Assembly (NCBI RefSeq): GCF_029338255.1
Contig: NZ_CP119787.1
Location: 2,619,631-2,683,630 of the forward strand
DNA length: 64,000 nt
DNA from: Haloarcula halobia
GTDB taxonomy: Archaea > Halobacteriota > Halobacteria > Halobacteriales > Haloarculaceae
Reading direction: 5' to 3'
Part shown: piece after piece, positions 45,231-54,090 of the stretch
Layout of the letters: each line of letters starts with the position of its first letter
Numbering within the stretch: position 1 is the first letter of the stretch
Made by a program: the position numbers and the translations under genes
Notes under the pieces: generated by a model
The model's input: only the letters and a program-made list of their open reading frames with translations
What the model was told of the DNA's origin: nothing
The model's database searches: none

Positions 45231-45716
45231 TCACGTGCCGCTTTGGATCAACTCATTCAGCGCTGCGTGTTCCTCTCGTGTTCCGATGGCGACGAGGATG
45301 TCCTCGCTGTTGAGTTCGAAATCAGATGCTGGATTCGGTATTGTTTCAGTGTCCCGCTGGACGGCGATTACCGTCGTGCCTGTGTGGCTTTTGATTTTGC
45401 TTTCCTCTAGTGTCTGTCCTGCGATAGGGGAGTCCACTGAGATGTCGATCCATTCGATGATGGCATCACCGAGCGGGACTGTTAGTTCGTTCACGTTCAC
45501 CGACTCGAAGTACGCCCCTTCGAGAATCGACCCGAGCTTGTTCGCTTCATCTCCCGCCAGATCAAGGAGTTTCTCACCGTTCGCTTCTCGGTTGGTTCGT
45601 CTGTAGAGTTCACAGCGCCCATCATGATGGACGACGACCGATGCAAGGCTGTCATCGGCTAGTTCGAGATCGAATTTACGGCCGACCCCCGGGAGGTCAG
45701 TCTCGTAGACGGTCAT
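45231..45716 (-). CDS. Second KhtT-like regulatory protein
   Basis: A 161-aa protein with the same layout as the one at 43475: ETDLPGVGRKFDLELADDSL at the N-terminus and LEESKIKSHTGTTVIAVQRD, then LNSEDILVAIGTREEHAALN at the C-terminus. It is convergent with the antiporter gene. Two regulators flanking one antiporter suggest either a hetero-oligomer or a second, distant transporter target. Confidence 0.75.
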   Translation of the reverse strand: MTVYETDLPGVGRKFDLELADDSLASVVVHHDGRCELYRRTNREANGEKLLDLAGDEANKLGSILEGAYFESVNVNELTVPLGDAIIEWIDISVDSPIAGQTLEESKIKSHTGTTVIAVQRDTETIPNPASDFELNSEDILVAIGTREEHAALNELIQSGT

Positions 45717-46174
45717 ACCAACTGTCGGTCAGCCTTCCGAATAATACTGTGGCTTCTCTTCGCTATGTCGTGGGCTTGAGATAGCATCGGAAACACGTGC
45801 GACGCACGAATGCACGGAACACTCCTGCCTTCCGTTATTCGAGCCAGGTGTGCCTTGATAGTGGCTTCGTCTGAATCAGATGAGTCAATTCGGTCACATC
45901 AAGCACCGAAGTGATGGCCGGTACGCGCGTTCTATACAGCAGGAGGGCCATTAGTTGTAGGTCGCTTGGCGACATTCTCATACCGGACCGCCACACTCGT
46001 GTGAGTTGAGTTCTCACTTTACTGGACCAGGTTGGTACTCATCTCCAGAGTTTACTAACTGTACTAAATGACCCAATTCAGCCGTTCGAACGGTTTTAGC
46101 CGCTATACAGAAATGATATACTCAGATATAATATGACCCGCCTTATTAAATCACGTTCATTTTGTGAGACTTCT
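45717..46174. other. Gap with only a doubtful small ORF
   Basis: A minus-strand frame of 48-60 codons (45835-45981 or to 46017; MRMSPSDLQLMALLLYRTRV) has partly protein-like composition but no motif. It could be a gene fragment. Nothing else is seen. Confidence 0.25.
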
Positions 46175-47512
46175 TCAAAGGGCGTTCAGGACCTCCGAGA
46201 CGATATTAGTTCTCACAAAGAGCACAACGTGGTCGCCGGTCTCAATTATGGTATCTCCTCGGGGGACAACGAATTCATGGTCGCGGGTAACTGCCCCAAT
46301 GACGACGGCGGATGGAAGGTCAGCGACGCTCTCTTCGATTGGACGATTAGTGAGAACACTTTCTTCGCCGATTTCGATCTCGATAACCTCTGCCTGGCGA
46401 CCTTCGATGAGCGAGAGATTTTCGATCTCCCCCTCCTGAGTAAAGCGAATAATCTCTTCGGCAGTTACTTTTCGGGGGTTGACTGCAACGTCGACGCCAA
46501 CCGCCTCAAACAATGTTGCGTATTCCCCGTCTTCAACGATTGCGACCGTCCGCTGAACACCGATATTCTCGGCTAGTAAGGTAACCAGGAGATTCTTCTC
46601 ATCACTGTCTGTCGCTGCGATGAGTGTTCCAGCCTGGTCAATATTTTCGTTGAAGAGGAACTCTGCATCAGTTGCATCGTGGTTGAGTATCAAGGTGTGC
46701 TGTAATGTCTCGGCCAGCTCCTGAGCCCGATCTGCATCCTGTTCGATCAACCGTGGCTCGATATTCTGTTCTTCCAGTCGGTTTGCGGTATAATATCCGA
46801 TATCGCTGCCGCCGACGATGACAATATCGTCGCTCCCGTCTGGAAGATTCGGTGAGGCAGCCGTTCTCGAAAAAGCCTGAATGCTTGTCGGCTCACCGAT
46901 GACGATTACCCTATCTCCGGCCTTGATAGCGGTATCTCCGTCCGGGATTATGATGTTCCCATCTCGGGCGAGCGCAGCAAAAGTCAGTGCTTCGAATCGG
47001 TCGGCCTCCGCAACAGTTTGACCGACAAGTTCGTTGTCTCCGGTAAGCTCAAACTCAGCCATCTGGACAAGGCCACTGGCGAATGTCTCAGCATCAATTG
47101 CGGATGGCAGTCCAATGATACGAGCGACGTTGTCTGCTGTCTGGAGATTCGTCGAGACCATGAAGTTGACACCGAAAGCTCCCTCGTACTGCTTCCACGT
47201 CTTGAAAAACGTCTTATCACGAACTCTGGCAATTGTAAAGGCGTCACTGACAGTTTTCGCTGTTCCACACGTGACTAGGTTCGTCTTGTCGTTGTCAGTA
47301 CTCGCAACCAGCATATCCGCCTCTGTTATATTGGCTTGTTGTAGTGTCTCCAGAGAACTCCCATCTCCTTTGATCGGCAGCACATCTGTAGAATAGGTGA
47401 GTTGTTCGACCTTTTCCGGGTTGGTGTCAATAACGACGACATCGTGGTCTGCAGCAAGACTCGTAGCGATATTCGCTCCGACCTCGCCAGCGCCGACGAT
47501 TACTACTCGCAT
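46175..47512 (-). CDS. trkA: TrkA, potassium uptake regulatory protein
   Basis: About 445 aa with the start at the ATG at 47512 (MRVVIVGAGEVGANIATSLA); an ATG at 47533 is in frame seven codons upstream. It has two TrkA-N Rossmann domains, VVIVGAGEVG at the start and IVIVGGSDIGYYTANRL at about residue 226, each followed by a TrkA-C domain (ELVGQTVAEADRFEALTFAA and TNRPIEESVADLPSAVVIG). This is the normal TrkA layout of archaea. It binds NAD(H)/ATP and gates TrkH-type K+ uptake. No trkH gene lies in this window, so its partner must be elsewhere. Confidence 0.9.
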   Translation of the reverse strand: MRVVIVGAGEVGANIATSLAADHDVVVIDTNPEKVEQLTYSTDVLPIKGDGSSLETLQQANITEADMLVASTDNDKTNLVTCGTAKTVSDAFTIARVRDKTFFKTWKQYEGAFGVNFMVSTNLQTADNVARIIGLPSAIDAETFASGLVQMAEFELTGDNELVGQTVAEADRFEALTFAALARDGNIIIPDGDTAIKAGDRVIVIGEPTSIQAFSRTAASPNLPDGSDDIVIVGGSDIGYYTANRLEEQNIEPRLIEQDADRAQELAETLQHTLILNHDATDAEFLFNENIDQAGTLIAATDSDEKNLLVTLLAENIGVQRTVAIVEDGEYATLFEAVGVDVAVNPRKVTAEEIIRFTQEGEIENLSLIEGRQAEVIEIEIGEESVLTNRPIEESVADLPSAVVIGAVTRDHEFVVPRGDTIIETGDHVVLFVRTNIVSEVLNAL

Positions 47513-47720
47513 CGACTCCCGGGAACCGTTCATACGTGACTAATAGATGACTTCTCCTAAAGGGTGTTCCGCACGTATCGCTAGTGGAGAGGGATTTCCC
47601 GCTCCTGAACGTACTGTCCAAACACTGAACAGGTGCCCGTGAACCACCTCAAATCAATCCCTGAGGCACTTGGCTTGCTCCGCCTGTAGAGTTCTCCACC
47701 GCTACAAGTGATGAGCCAGA

Positions 47721-48134
47721 TCAAATCACTGTCGAGACCAACTGAATCGCTGGCGGGAGGGTAATCCGGAGCAGTGCCCCACCGAAGCCGAGACTGATGA
47801 AGCCCCACAGGACAGTGAACTGCGATTTGTCGTCTTCTACTCCCATCAAGAGATGATACAAAACGAGCGATCCGGAAGTCTGGACGAGAAACAGTCCAAC
47901 AAGTGCCCCACTACTGACGAAGAACGGATCTGATTCGAGCGAAAGGATTGGATACGATAGCTCGGGCCAGCCGAATAGAATCGCAGAGATGGCTATGCCG
48001 AGGTATAGCAGGAACACGGTAGTCACGAGGATAGTACCACGAATACCGACAAAAAATGAGAGTTTGAGATACGACTCAAGAAGGACTGCCATCCTCGCCA
48101 GGCGTGATTGGGACGGGTTCAATGTATCAGTCAC
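47721..48134 (-). CDS. Small polytopic membrane protein
   Basis: A 137-aa protein with four hydrophobic segments (RGTILVTTVFLLYLGIAISA, then FVSSGALVGLFLVQTSGSLV, FTVLWGFISLGFGGALL and the C-terminal helix). No family is recognised. A C-terminal relic of a second copy is at 42000-42100. It lies between TrkA and the UspA/APC pair and is transcribed away from the latter. Confidence 0.6.
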   Translation of the reverse strand: MTDTLNPSQSRLARMAVLLESYLKLSFFVGIRGTILVTTVFLLYLGIAISAILFGWPELSYPILSLESDPFFVSSGALVGLFLVQTSGSLVLYHLLMGVEDDKSQFTVLWGFISLGFGGALLRITLPPAIQLVSTVI

Positions 48135-48291
48135 GGACTTCTTCTTTCGGTATTAGTAAGGAACGGATATTAATATACTGGAGAAGTAGGTAATATTCTT
48201 CTCTCCGAACTCAAAGATAGAGAAGTACGCTAGTGGTCTGTACTATCCGGTAGATACACACTCTTAACAGATAGTGGCTGTACTGACCAGT

Positions 48292-48723
48292 ATGAGCAGT
48301 GAGTCTACGGACGAGGAACTCCTCGCACACGTGCTTCTTCCCGTCGCTAACGAGGATGACGCGTTGGCAACGGCGGAGGCTCTCAAACCCTACGGACCGA
48401 ATCATGTGACAGCCCTCCATGTCGTAGAGAAAGGGGGTGGTGTACCGGATAAGTCACCAGTCGAACAATCCGAACAACTGGCCGCGGAATCGTACGATGC
48501 CGTCCGGTCCGTATTCCCCGACGCCAACGACCACACCGCCTACGGGCGGGACGTAGCCGACGAGATCTTCAAAGCTGCCGACGAGGTTGATGCCAGTGCT
48601 ATTGCTTATCGAGCCCGTGGCGGGAACCGGCTTATGGATTTTCTCTCCGGTGACATTTCACTGAAGCTGGTCACAAAGGCTGACCGCCCCGTCATTGCCC
48701 TTCCCCGTGAGGAGGAAAAATGA
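48292..48723 (+). CDS. Universal stress protein (UspA-like)
   Basis: The start is taken at the ATG at 48292 (MSSESTDEELLAH). The 143-aa UspA domain has HVLLPVANEDDALATAEALK and ends with GGNRLMDFLSGDISLKLVTK, followed by ADRPVIALPR. The ATP-loop GxxG is replaced. The stop overlaps the ATG of the APC permease gene, so the two are translationally coupled, paralleling the UspA/APC pair at 35588/33323. Confidence 0.8.
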   Translation: MSSESTDEELLAHVLLPVANEDDALATAEALKPYGPNHVTALHVVEKGGGVPDKSPVEQSEQLAAESYDAVRSVFPDANDHTAYGRDVADEIFKAADEVDASAIAYRARGGNRLMDFLSGDISLKLVTKADRPVIALPREEEK

Positions 48724-50957
48724 GCGACGAAGACCTCGCCAAGGACCTCGGACCACTGGCGGCCCTGACCATCGGCGTCGGAACGATGATCGGGGCAGGC
48801 ATATTCGTCCTTCCCGGGGAGGCTATCCTCAAGGCTGGATCATTCGCATCTGTAGCGTTCATCCTCGGCGGCGTGATTGCCATGTTCACGGCGCTGTCAG
48901 CCAGCGAACTCGGCACCGCAATGCCCCGATCGGGTGGGGCGTACTACTATGTCAATCACGCTCTCGGCCCCATGTTTGGCTCAGTCGCCGGATGGGCCAA
49001 CTGGCTTGGACTGGCCTTCGCCAGCGCCTTCTACATGGTCGGATTCGGCCGCTACATTGCCCGTATCTTCGGACTCTCCGGTAGTGTCGGCGTCGGTCCG
49101 ATATCGATTACCGTGGTGAAATTGATAGCGCTTGTCGGTGGGGCCTTCTTCGTCCTCATCAATTACGTGGGGGCGAAGGAAACCGGCCGATTACAGAACA
49201 TCATCGTTGTCTTGCTTATCGGTATCCTCACTGTGTTCACGTTCCTCGGGACGCTTAGAGCCGAGCCGTCGAACCTCCCGGCTGCTACTGACGTCGTCAC
49301 TACGCTGGAAACCACGGGACTCATCTTCGTCTCCTATCTCGGCTTCGTCCAGATTACGAGCGTGGCCGAGGAGATCAAAGACCCCGGAAAGAACCTGCCG
49401 CGGGCGGTCATCGGCAGCGTCGTCATCGTGACCGTCATCTACGCTCTCGTGCTGGTGATCATGAGCGCGGCCGTCCCACAGGGATTCATCGCGGACATCA
49501 TCAGTTCTGACGCCGAGAACCCCATCGCCGTCGTCGAGGTTGGTAACTACATCCAAGGGGCCGCAATGGGGGGTGCACTCCTGTTCGGCGGCTTGCTCGC
49601 TACCGCTTCCAGTGCGAACGCCTCCATCCTCGCGTCCTCGCGTATCAACTTCGCCATGGGCCGTGACCGGATCGTCACACCAGCACTCAACGAGATACAC
49701 CCGAAGTACGGGACACCATACAGAGCAATTGGCATCACCGGCGGGCTCATTCTCCTCTTCATCATCATCGGGGACCTGACACTGCTCTCGGGTGCTGCAT
49801 CGGGACTACACCTCATCATCTACGGGTTGCTGAATCTTGCACTCATCGTCATGCGTTACGTGAACCCCGATGAGTACACTCCAGATTTCGTGGTTCCGCT
49901 GTATCCCCTGATGCCGATTCTCGGTGTCGTTCTCTCCTTTGCGTTGCTAGTGTTCGTCGCCGGCGACGCCCTGTTGCTCTCCTTTGGCATTGCTGCCGCA
50001 GCAGTGCTGTGGTACGCACTCTACGCCCGTTCACGAACCGAAAAACAGGGTATCTTGTCGAAGCACATCATCTCACGGTCCGGAGAGATGCCCGACGCGG
50101 CTGTCAGCGCGGCCACTGGAGTCCAGCCGGACGGCGGGCAGTACCGCGTGATGGTGCCACTGGCCAACCCTGCACATGAGACGGACCTCATCACACTGGC
50201 CAGCGCTATCGCCAAACAGCGCGGCGGGAAGGTGGTTGCTACCCACATTGTCACGGTGCCCGACCAGACGGCGCTCTCGGCCGCGGCCGACCGGTCCGAC
50301 GAGATAGACAAGAGCTCACAGCACTTACTCAACAACGCCCGCGAGGACGCTGAAACGTTCGGCGTCGATGTCGAGACACACACTATCCTGTCACACAAAT
50401 CCTACGAGGCCATCTTTGACGCCGCCCGCACACATACCGCCGACCTCGTCGTGATGGGATGGGGGCCGGACTCACACGGATCACCAGGACGGGCCGAATC
50501 GGCAATGGACGAACTGACCGAGGCAGTCCCCTGTGACTTCCTGGTCCTCCGTGACCGCGGGTTCGACCCCTCGCGCATCCTGCTTCCCACAGCTGGCGGT
50601 CCTGACTCTGAGCTGTCAGCCGACATTGCGAAGCTGCTCCAGTCCGAATACGACTCCGAGGTGACGCTGCTCAACGTCAACGACGACCGTGAGGCAGGCG
50701 AGCAGTTCCTCCAAGATTGGGCGGCCGACCAGGAATTAGAGGACGCCGAACTCCTCGTCAAATCCGGTGACATCGAGACGGCGATCCAGAACGCATCTCA
50801 TGACGCCACACTCCTGCTCATCGGCGCGACCGAGGAGGGGCTACTTCGCCGACTCGTCTCCAGATCGCTCGTGCTGGACATCGTTGACGACGTGGAGTGT
50901 TCGGTCCTACTCGCGGAGAAACACCGCAACCGTGGACTGCTCGAACGGCTATTCTGA
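48720..50957 (+). CDS. APC-family permease with C-terminal UspA domains
   Basis: A 745-aa protein. The 12-helix transporter part has GVGTMIGAGIFVLPGEAILK, then ASAFYMVGFGRYIARI and NASILASSRINFAMGRDRIV. It is followed by two UspA-like domains (QYRVMVPLANPAHETDLITL and PSRILLPTAGGPDSELSADI). Domain order and length match the protein at 33323, although the sequences differ enough to be old paralogues. Substrate is unknown. It probably contributes to osmotic or K+-linked transport with UspA-based sensing. Confidence 0.9.
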   Translation: MSDEDLAKDLGPLAALTIGVGTMIGAGIFVLPGEAILKAGSFASVAFILGGVIAMFTALSASELGTAMPRSGGAYYYVNHALGPMFGSVAGWANWLGLAFASAFYMVGFGRYIARIFGLSGSVGVGPISITVVKLIALVGGAFFVLINYVGAKETGRLQNIIVVLLIGILTVFTFLGTLRAEPSNLPAATDVVTTLETTGLIFVSYLGFVQITSVAEEIKDPGKNLPRAVIGSVVIVTVIYALVLVIMSAAVPQGFIADIISSDAENPIAVVEVGNYIQGAAMGGALLFGGLLATASSANASILASSRINFAMGRDRIVTPALNEIHPKYGTPYRAIGITGGLILLFIIIGDLTLLSGAASGLHLIIYGLLNLALIVMRYVNPDEYTPDFVVPLYPLMPILGVVLSFALLVFVAGDALLLSFGIAAAAVLWYALYARSRTEKQGILSKHIISRSGEMPDAAVSAATGVQPDGGQYRVMVPLANPAHETDLITLASAIAKQRGGKVVATHIVTVPDQTALSAAADRSDEIDKSSQHLLNNAREDAETFGVDVETHTILSHKSYEAIFDAARTHTADLVVMGWGPDSHGSPGRAESAMDELTEAVPCDFLVLRDRGFDPSRILLPTAGGPDSELSADIAKLLQSEYDSEVTLLNVNDDREAGEQFLQDWAADQELEDAELLVKSGDIETAIQNASHDATLLLIGATEEGLLRRLVSRSLVLDIVDDVECSVLLAEKHRNRGLLERLF

Positions 50958-51350
50958 GACTGGACATAACCATCTTCGGCAGCGAGAGGCTTGATGGGTC
51001 TCCCTTCTGACCGAACGATCACCCTCACCGTCACGCCAAGAGTGACTGTTCCGATGGATGAGGCTGTCTATGCGATCCTCCGACCGCGGGCGAAGAGAAA
51101 CCAGAAGAACGGAGAGTGGTCTCTTGATACGCACCCCGCTCTCGGTTGGCGGGAAAACGAGGTATCGGTGTTCGGGTGATGAATACAACCTCTGTATTGG
51201 CCGGTTTGCAACTCCACGTTTCAACGGAAGACCGCTGACCGATACGCGCCCTGTACGTACCGGCCGCTGGATGTTCGAGGAGTGCGTGAATGATTCTATG
51301 ACACGCTCTACCCGAAAGGAATCGAAGGAGGTTCGTGAGGCCGCTACCCT
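50958..51350. other. Gap with dispersed repeat copy at 51238-51310
   Basis: No gene is supported. The stretch CGATACGCGCCCTGT through ATTCTATGACACGCTCT (51238-51310) matches the one at 39303-39392. It lies just before the 3' end of the integrase gene and may mark the edge of the potassium island. Confidence 0.4.
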
Positions 51351-52349
51351 TCAGACTTCGTCAAGGTATCCGCGGCGCTGTTCCAGCTTCACCTCCGCGG
51401 ACCGCTTGTCGTAGTGCTTATCGAGCACTTTCCGGCTCACGTTCATTCGGTCGCTAACCACCTCGACCGGCACGTCCTCCGTGAGGAAGTGCGTGATGCT
51501 GCCGCGCCGAATCGCGTGGGGACTGACTGCTTTCGGGCACTTCTTGTCGGTGCCCTGCTCGCAGTCCGGGCACGGGTCGTTAATGTAGCACGGAGCGGTG
51601 GCCTGGTTGATCTTCCTTCTGATGGTGGTTCGACGCATCCGGCCGTACTCCGTAGTAATGAGCGGTTCTCTACCGTAATCGTCGGTGACGTCGTGCCGGA
51701 TCGCGTCAACGTGATCTTCCAGCGCTTCCGTCAGCTCCGTGGACAGCGCTATGAGTCGCTCACCGGTTGTCCCGTTTTTCAGTGTCGTCCCCTGATCGGG
51801 TCGATGGACGAGTTCGACGCAATCCTCGTCGAAGTCCACGTCCACCAGATCGAGGGAGAACGCGGCTCCCATTCGCATCCCGGTCTCCCAGAGAAGCGCA
51901 AGCAACACGTGATGTGTCGACGCGTACTCGTACCGTGAGAGGTACTCAAGGATTTTCTCTGCCCGTTCGGTTTCGAGAATCTTCTCGCTGCTCTGTTCAC
52001 TCCGCCGGACGCGAGGGATCATCAGCTTCGAGTAGAGATTCTCCGGAACCGCCTCCACTGAGCCGGCCCATTTGAGAAAGACGCGGAAGCCGGACATCAG
52101 ATTCTTCATCGTGAGCGCGTTGACATCGTCGTCGTCGGCAATCCAGAGCCGGAACCGCTGAACGTCACGGCCCGACAGGTCGTTCAGGTTATCGATGTCC
52201 TCAGCGTCGCACCAGTTCAGAAATTTCTTCATCCGGTATCGATGGTTCCGGACGGTCGATTCTGTGCAGTCGGTCGCCTTGTGTTCGAGGAACAGCTCGA
52301 CCCCGGTCTCGGGATCGAGCGGTTCGAGATCGTCTTTGTCCGTGTGCAT
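51351..52349 (-). CDS. Tyrosine recombinase (haloarchaeal phage-type integrase)
   Basis: The start is at the ATG at 52349 (MHTDKDDLEPLDP); the longer frame to 52442 adds a Trp/Cys/Arg-rich leader. About 332 aa. It has an N-terminal SAM-like domain, ETGMRMGAAFSLDLVD (Arg I), the Cys set CPDCEQGTDKKCP before SPHAIRRGSITHFL (HxxR) and VLDKHYDKRSAEVK (Tyr). It is related to the integrase at 28937 but has no membrane tail. The rise in G+C beyond this gene suggests that it sits at an island boundary. Confidence 0.85.
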   Translation of the reverse strand: MHTDKDDLEPLDPETGVELFLEHKATDCTESTVRNHRYRMKKFLNWCDAEDIDNLNDLSGRDVQRFRLWIADDDDVNALTMKNLMSGFRVFLKWAGSVEAVPENLYSKLMIPRVRRSEQSSEKILETERAEKILEYLSRYEYASTHHVLLALLWETGMRMGAAFSLDLVDVDFDEDCVELVHRPDQGTTLKNGTTGERLIALSTELTEALEDHVDAIRHDVTDDYGREPLITTEYGRMRRTTIRRKINQATAPCYINDPCPDCEQGTDKKCPKAVSPHAIRRGSITHFLTEDVPVEVVSDRMNVSRKVLDKHYDKRSAEVKLEQRRGYLDEV

Positions 52350-52721
52350 TGTTCTCACGGACCGCCAGTAGAGAGCGTCTCCGGCCCGCGAACGGCAGCG
52401 AAGGGTCGGTACGTACCACGAACCCTGTCCGCCCCAACCCACTTCTGATATCTCGCAAGGACGAGCGGAGCGAGAACTCCGCGAGATCGAAACGGGTCGT
52501 CGGATTCGGACTCTGCAAGGCGAGCAGCGAGCCGTTCTCCGATGAGAATCCGCCCCAATCCATACCGAACCCCGTGAGCGACTGGTCCGAGTCGTCTACA
52601 TTGAACCTTGCGAGACGAACGGCGTGCGTCTCGCTCCGGCGAGCCCCCATGCTGGTCCATCGCTGCCACCGCCCACCGAGAGGGAAGGCGACGGACAGGT
52701 ACCGACCGGTCACGAGCCGTG
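52350..52721. other. G+C-rich gap with short inverted repeats, no gene
   Basis: No protein-like frame. GCGAGACG and CGTCTCGC around 52609-52633 and ATCTCGC/GCGAGAT around 52460-52493 can form hairpins. No tRNA or clear attachment site was found. Confidence 0.3.
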
Positions 52722-52931
52722 TCACTCGGGGTCGGCGTGCAACGAGAGGGTGACACCGGTGACGGAAATCGAGGCGCCCAGGACAGTCAAGCCGAGGTAC
52801 GCGAACGCGATCGACCCCATGTCCTGGATGGCCGCGTGGTACTCGCTGGTCGTATGCAGGAGCAGCAACAGGGTGCCTGCGACACTGGTGAGGAGTCCTG
52901 CCACGGTGACCCAGAGGCCGAACTTCGCCAT
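52722..52931 (-). CDS. Small membrane protein (69 aa)
   Basis: The start is at the ATG at 52931 (MAKFGLWVTVAGLLTSVAGT). Two hydrophobic helices are seen, one at the N-terminus and one around IAFAYLGLTVLGASISVTGV. No family is recognised. The longer frame to 53063 runs into the palindromic element and is unlikely. Confidence 0.5.
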   Translation of the reverse strand: MAKFGLWVTVAGLLTSVAGTLLLLLHTTSEYHAAIQDMGSIAFAYLGLTVLGASISVTGVTLSLHADPE

Positions 52932-52971
52932 AGTGTCAGCTCTGTCGCACCGCGTAAAAATAACACGCCAG

Positions 52972-53302
52972 CAGTGCGGGTAGTGTTTAGTTACGAGATT
53001 CAGGTCGTGAACAGCCAGAAAGCCCCGGCTGGCTGAACTCGGGGGCCTCGCTGCGGTCCTCACTCACTCTGTTCGTTGCGGTCCTTGCTTCGTCCGCCAT
53101 CGTTCAGCCAGCCGCCCCTTTCAGTCCCGCCCGTAGCCGAGTGGTCCGCCGGCCTGGGCGGGACTGAAAGGGGCCGTGCTATCGGCGAACCCCGACGACG
53201 CAAGCACCTACCGGAGCGCAGCGAGTCGCGGGAGCCGATAGCACGGGGGCTTTCTGGCTCTCAAAAACGATTGCTGCGAAAGTAAACACTGCCGCAGTGC
53301 GC
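52972..53302. repeat. Palindromic element able to form a cloverleaf
   Basis: Four perfect inverted repeats are arranged almost without gaps: 53013-53026/53246-53259 (14 bp, outer), 53027-53038/53104-53115 (12 bp), 53114-53132/53156-53174 (19 bp) and 53174-53186/53234-53246 (13 bp). Together they give a closed four-way junction. Further out, CAGTGCGGGTAGTGTTTA (from about 52971) roughly mirrors TAAACACTGCCGCAGTG (to about 53298), which suggests terminal inverted repeats. There is no coding frame. A non-autonomous mobile element or a structured RNA are the main possibilities. The flanking 53303-53507 is non-coding. Confidence 0.65.
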
Positions 53303-53507
53303 TCACCGGCCGCACCAGCCTGTGGTACTGGGTCGCGACAGCCACCGCGTCCGCCGGCCGTTCGACGTCGCTGGCGGTGGGCATCGGTACGAGTGCCCCT
53401 CGCCGGGCAAATTTCTCCTCGGGAGCAGGACCCGGTTCACTTTCACTTTCACTTTCACTCTCCACCCGTGGCTCGCCCCTTTCTAGCGCGGCGCCGAGGG
53501 TGGGGGT

Positions 53508-53708
53508 ATGCCCACGCAACCGAATCAGACCACGCCCGACTCGACGACCGTCCGGCACCTGACGACCGTCGTCCTCGAAGAACGGCCGGACGGTGGCTGG
53601 GTCGCGACACAGAGCGGGATTCCAGTCGAGGGACGCGGCGGGACCGCCGCCGAAGCCGCCACGAACTACTGCCGGCAGATCGACGGCCGTGCCCGTGACG
53701 ATGCGTAG
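53508..53708 (+). CDS. HicB-like small protein
   Basis: A 66-aa protein. TTVVLEERPDGGWVATQSGI followed by PVEGRGGTAAEAATNY matches the HicB antitoxin core (beta-beta-alpha with 'P-G..G.G.T..EA'). There is no C-terminal DNA-binding domain and no HicA-like double-stranded RNA-binding toxin next to it, so an independent role is likely. The following zinc protein gene overlaps it by eight bases. Confidence 0.65.
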   Translation: MPTQPNQTTPDSTTVRHLTTVVLEERPDGGWVATQSGIPVEGRGGTAAEAATNYCRQIDGRARDDA

Positions 53709-53853
53709 AGCGACCGACGAGGTGAAGATCGAGTATCGGTGTCGTGGCTGTGACTACGCCTTCAGCGAGGCACTGGCCGGTGTCGTCGCCTGCCCGCGGT
53801 GGCACGCAATCGACGACCACGCGCGACACAGCCGCGGCCCGGCTGGGGGGTGA
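53701..53853 (+). CDS. Zinc-ribbon-like mini-protein (50 aa)
   Basis: An ATG at 53701 overlaps the end of the HicB-like gene. YRCRGCDYAFSEALAGVVAC provides one CxxC and a later Cys; the second pair is CPRW instead of CxxC, so metal binding may be weakened. It is probably one unit with its neighbours. Confidence 0.45.
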   Translation: MRRATDEVKIEYRCRGCDYAFSEALAGVVACPRWHAIDDHARHSRGPAGG

Positions 53854-53856
53854 CCC

Positions 53857-54057
53857 GTGCCCGGTGAGCGAGACGTGGGATCCGCCGACAGGTGGCGGAT
53901 CCGGTGTCCGAACGGTCACGTCGACCTCCAGGACCAGCGCGGTCCGTCGGCGTATTGCAAGACCTGCGGGACCGCCTATCCGTACGACGACCTCGTCGAC
54001 GCGCGCGAGTCGAGCGAGGTCACGCTGGTGGGACCCGCAGGTGACGCGGACTCGTAG
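53857..54057 (+). CDS. Zinc-ribbon mini-protein (66 aa)
   Basis: Starts at GTG 53857, three bases after the previous stop. RIRCPNGHVDLQ and YCKTCGTAYPYDDLV give a CxxxH/CxxC zinc ribbon with an acidic tail. It is part of a run of tiny zinc proteins typical of haloarchaea; the target is unknown. Confidence 0.5.
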   Translation: MPGERDVGSADRWRIRCPNGHVDLQDQRGPSAYCKTCGTAYPYDDLVDARESSEVTLVGPAGDADS

Positions 54058-54090
54058 GGTCGACCGTCGGCGGCCCGACCGCCGGGCCGT

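Noticed and set aside
45835-46017. A 60-aa minus-strand ORF as a real gene
   Set aside because: No motif, no promoter-like element and mixed composition. I mention it only in the gap entry.
53133-53155. tRNA D-arm-like string (GTAGCCGAGTGGTC) in a hairpin loop
   Set aside because: No anticodon arm, T arm or acceptor stem can be built around it. It is the loop of a 19-bp inverted repeat.
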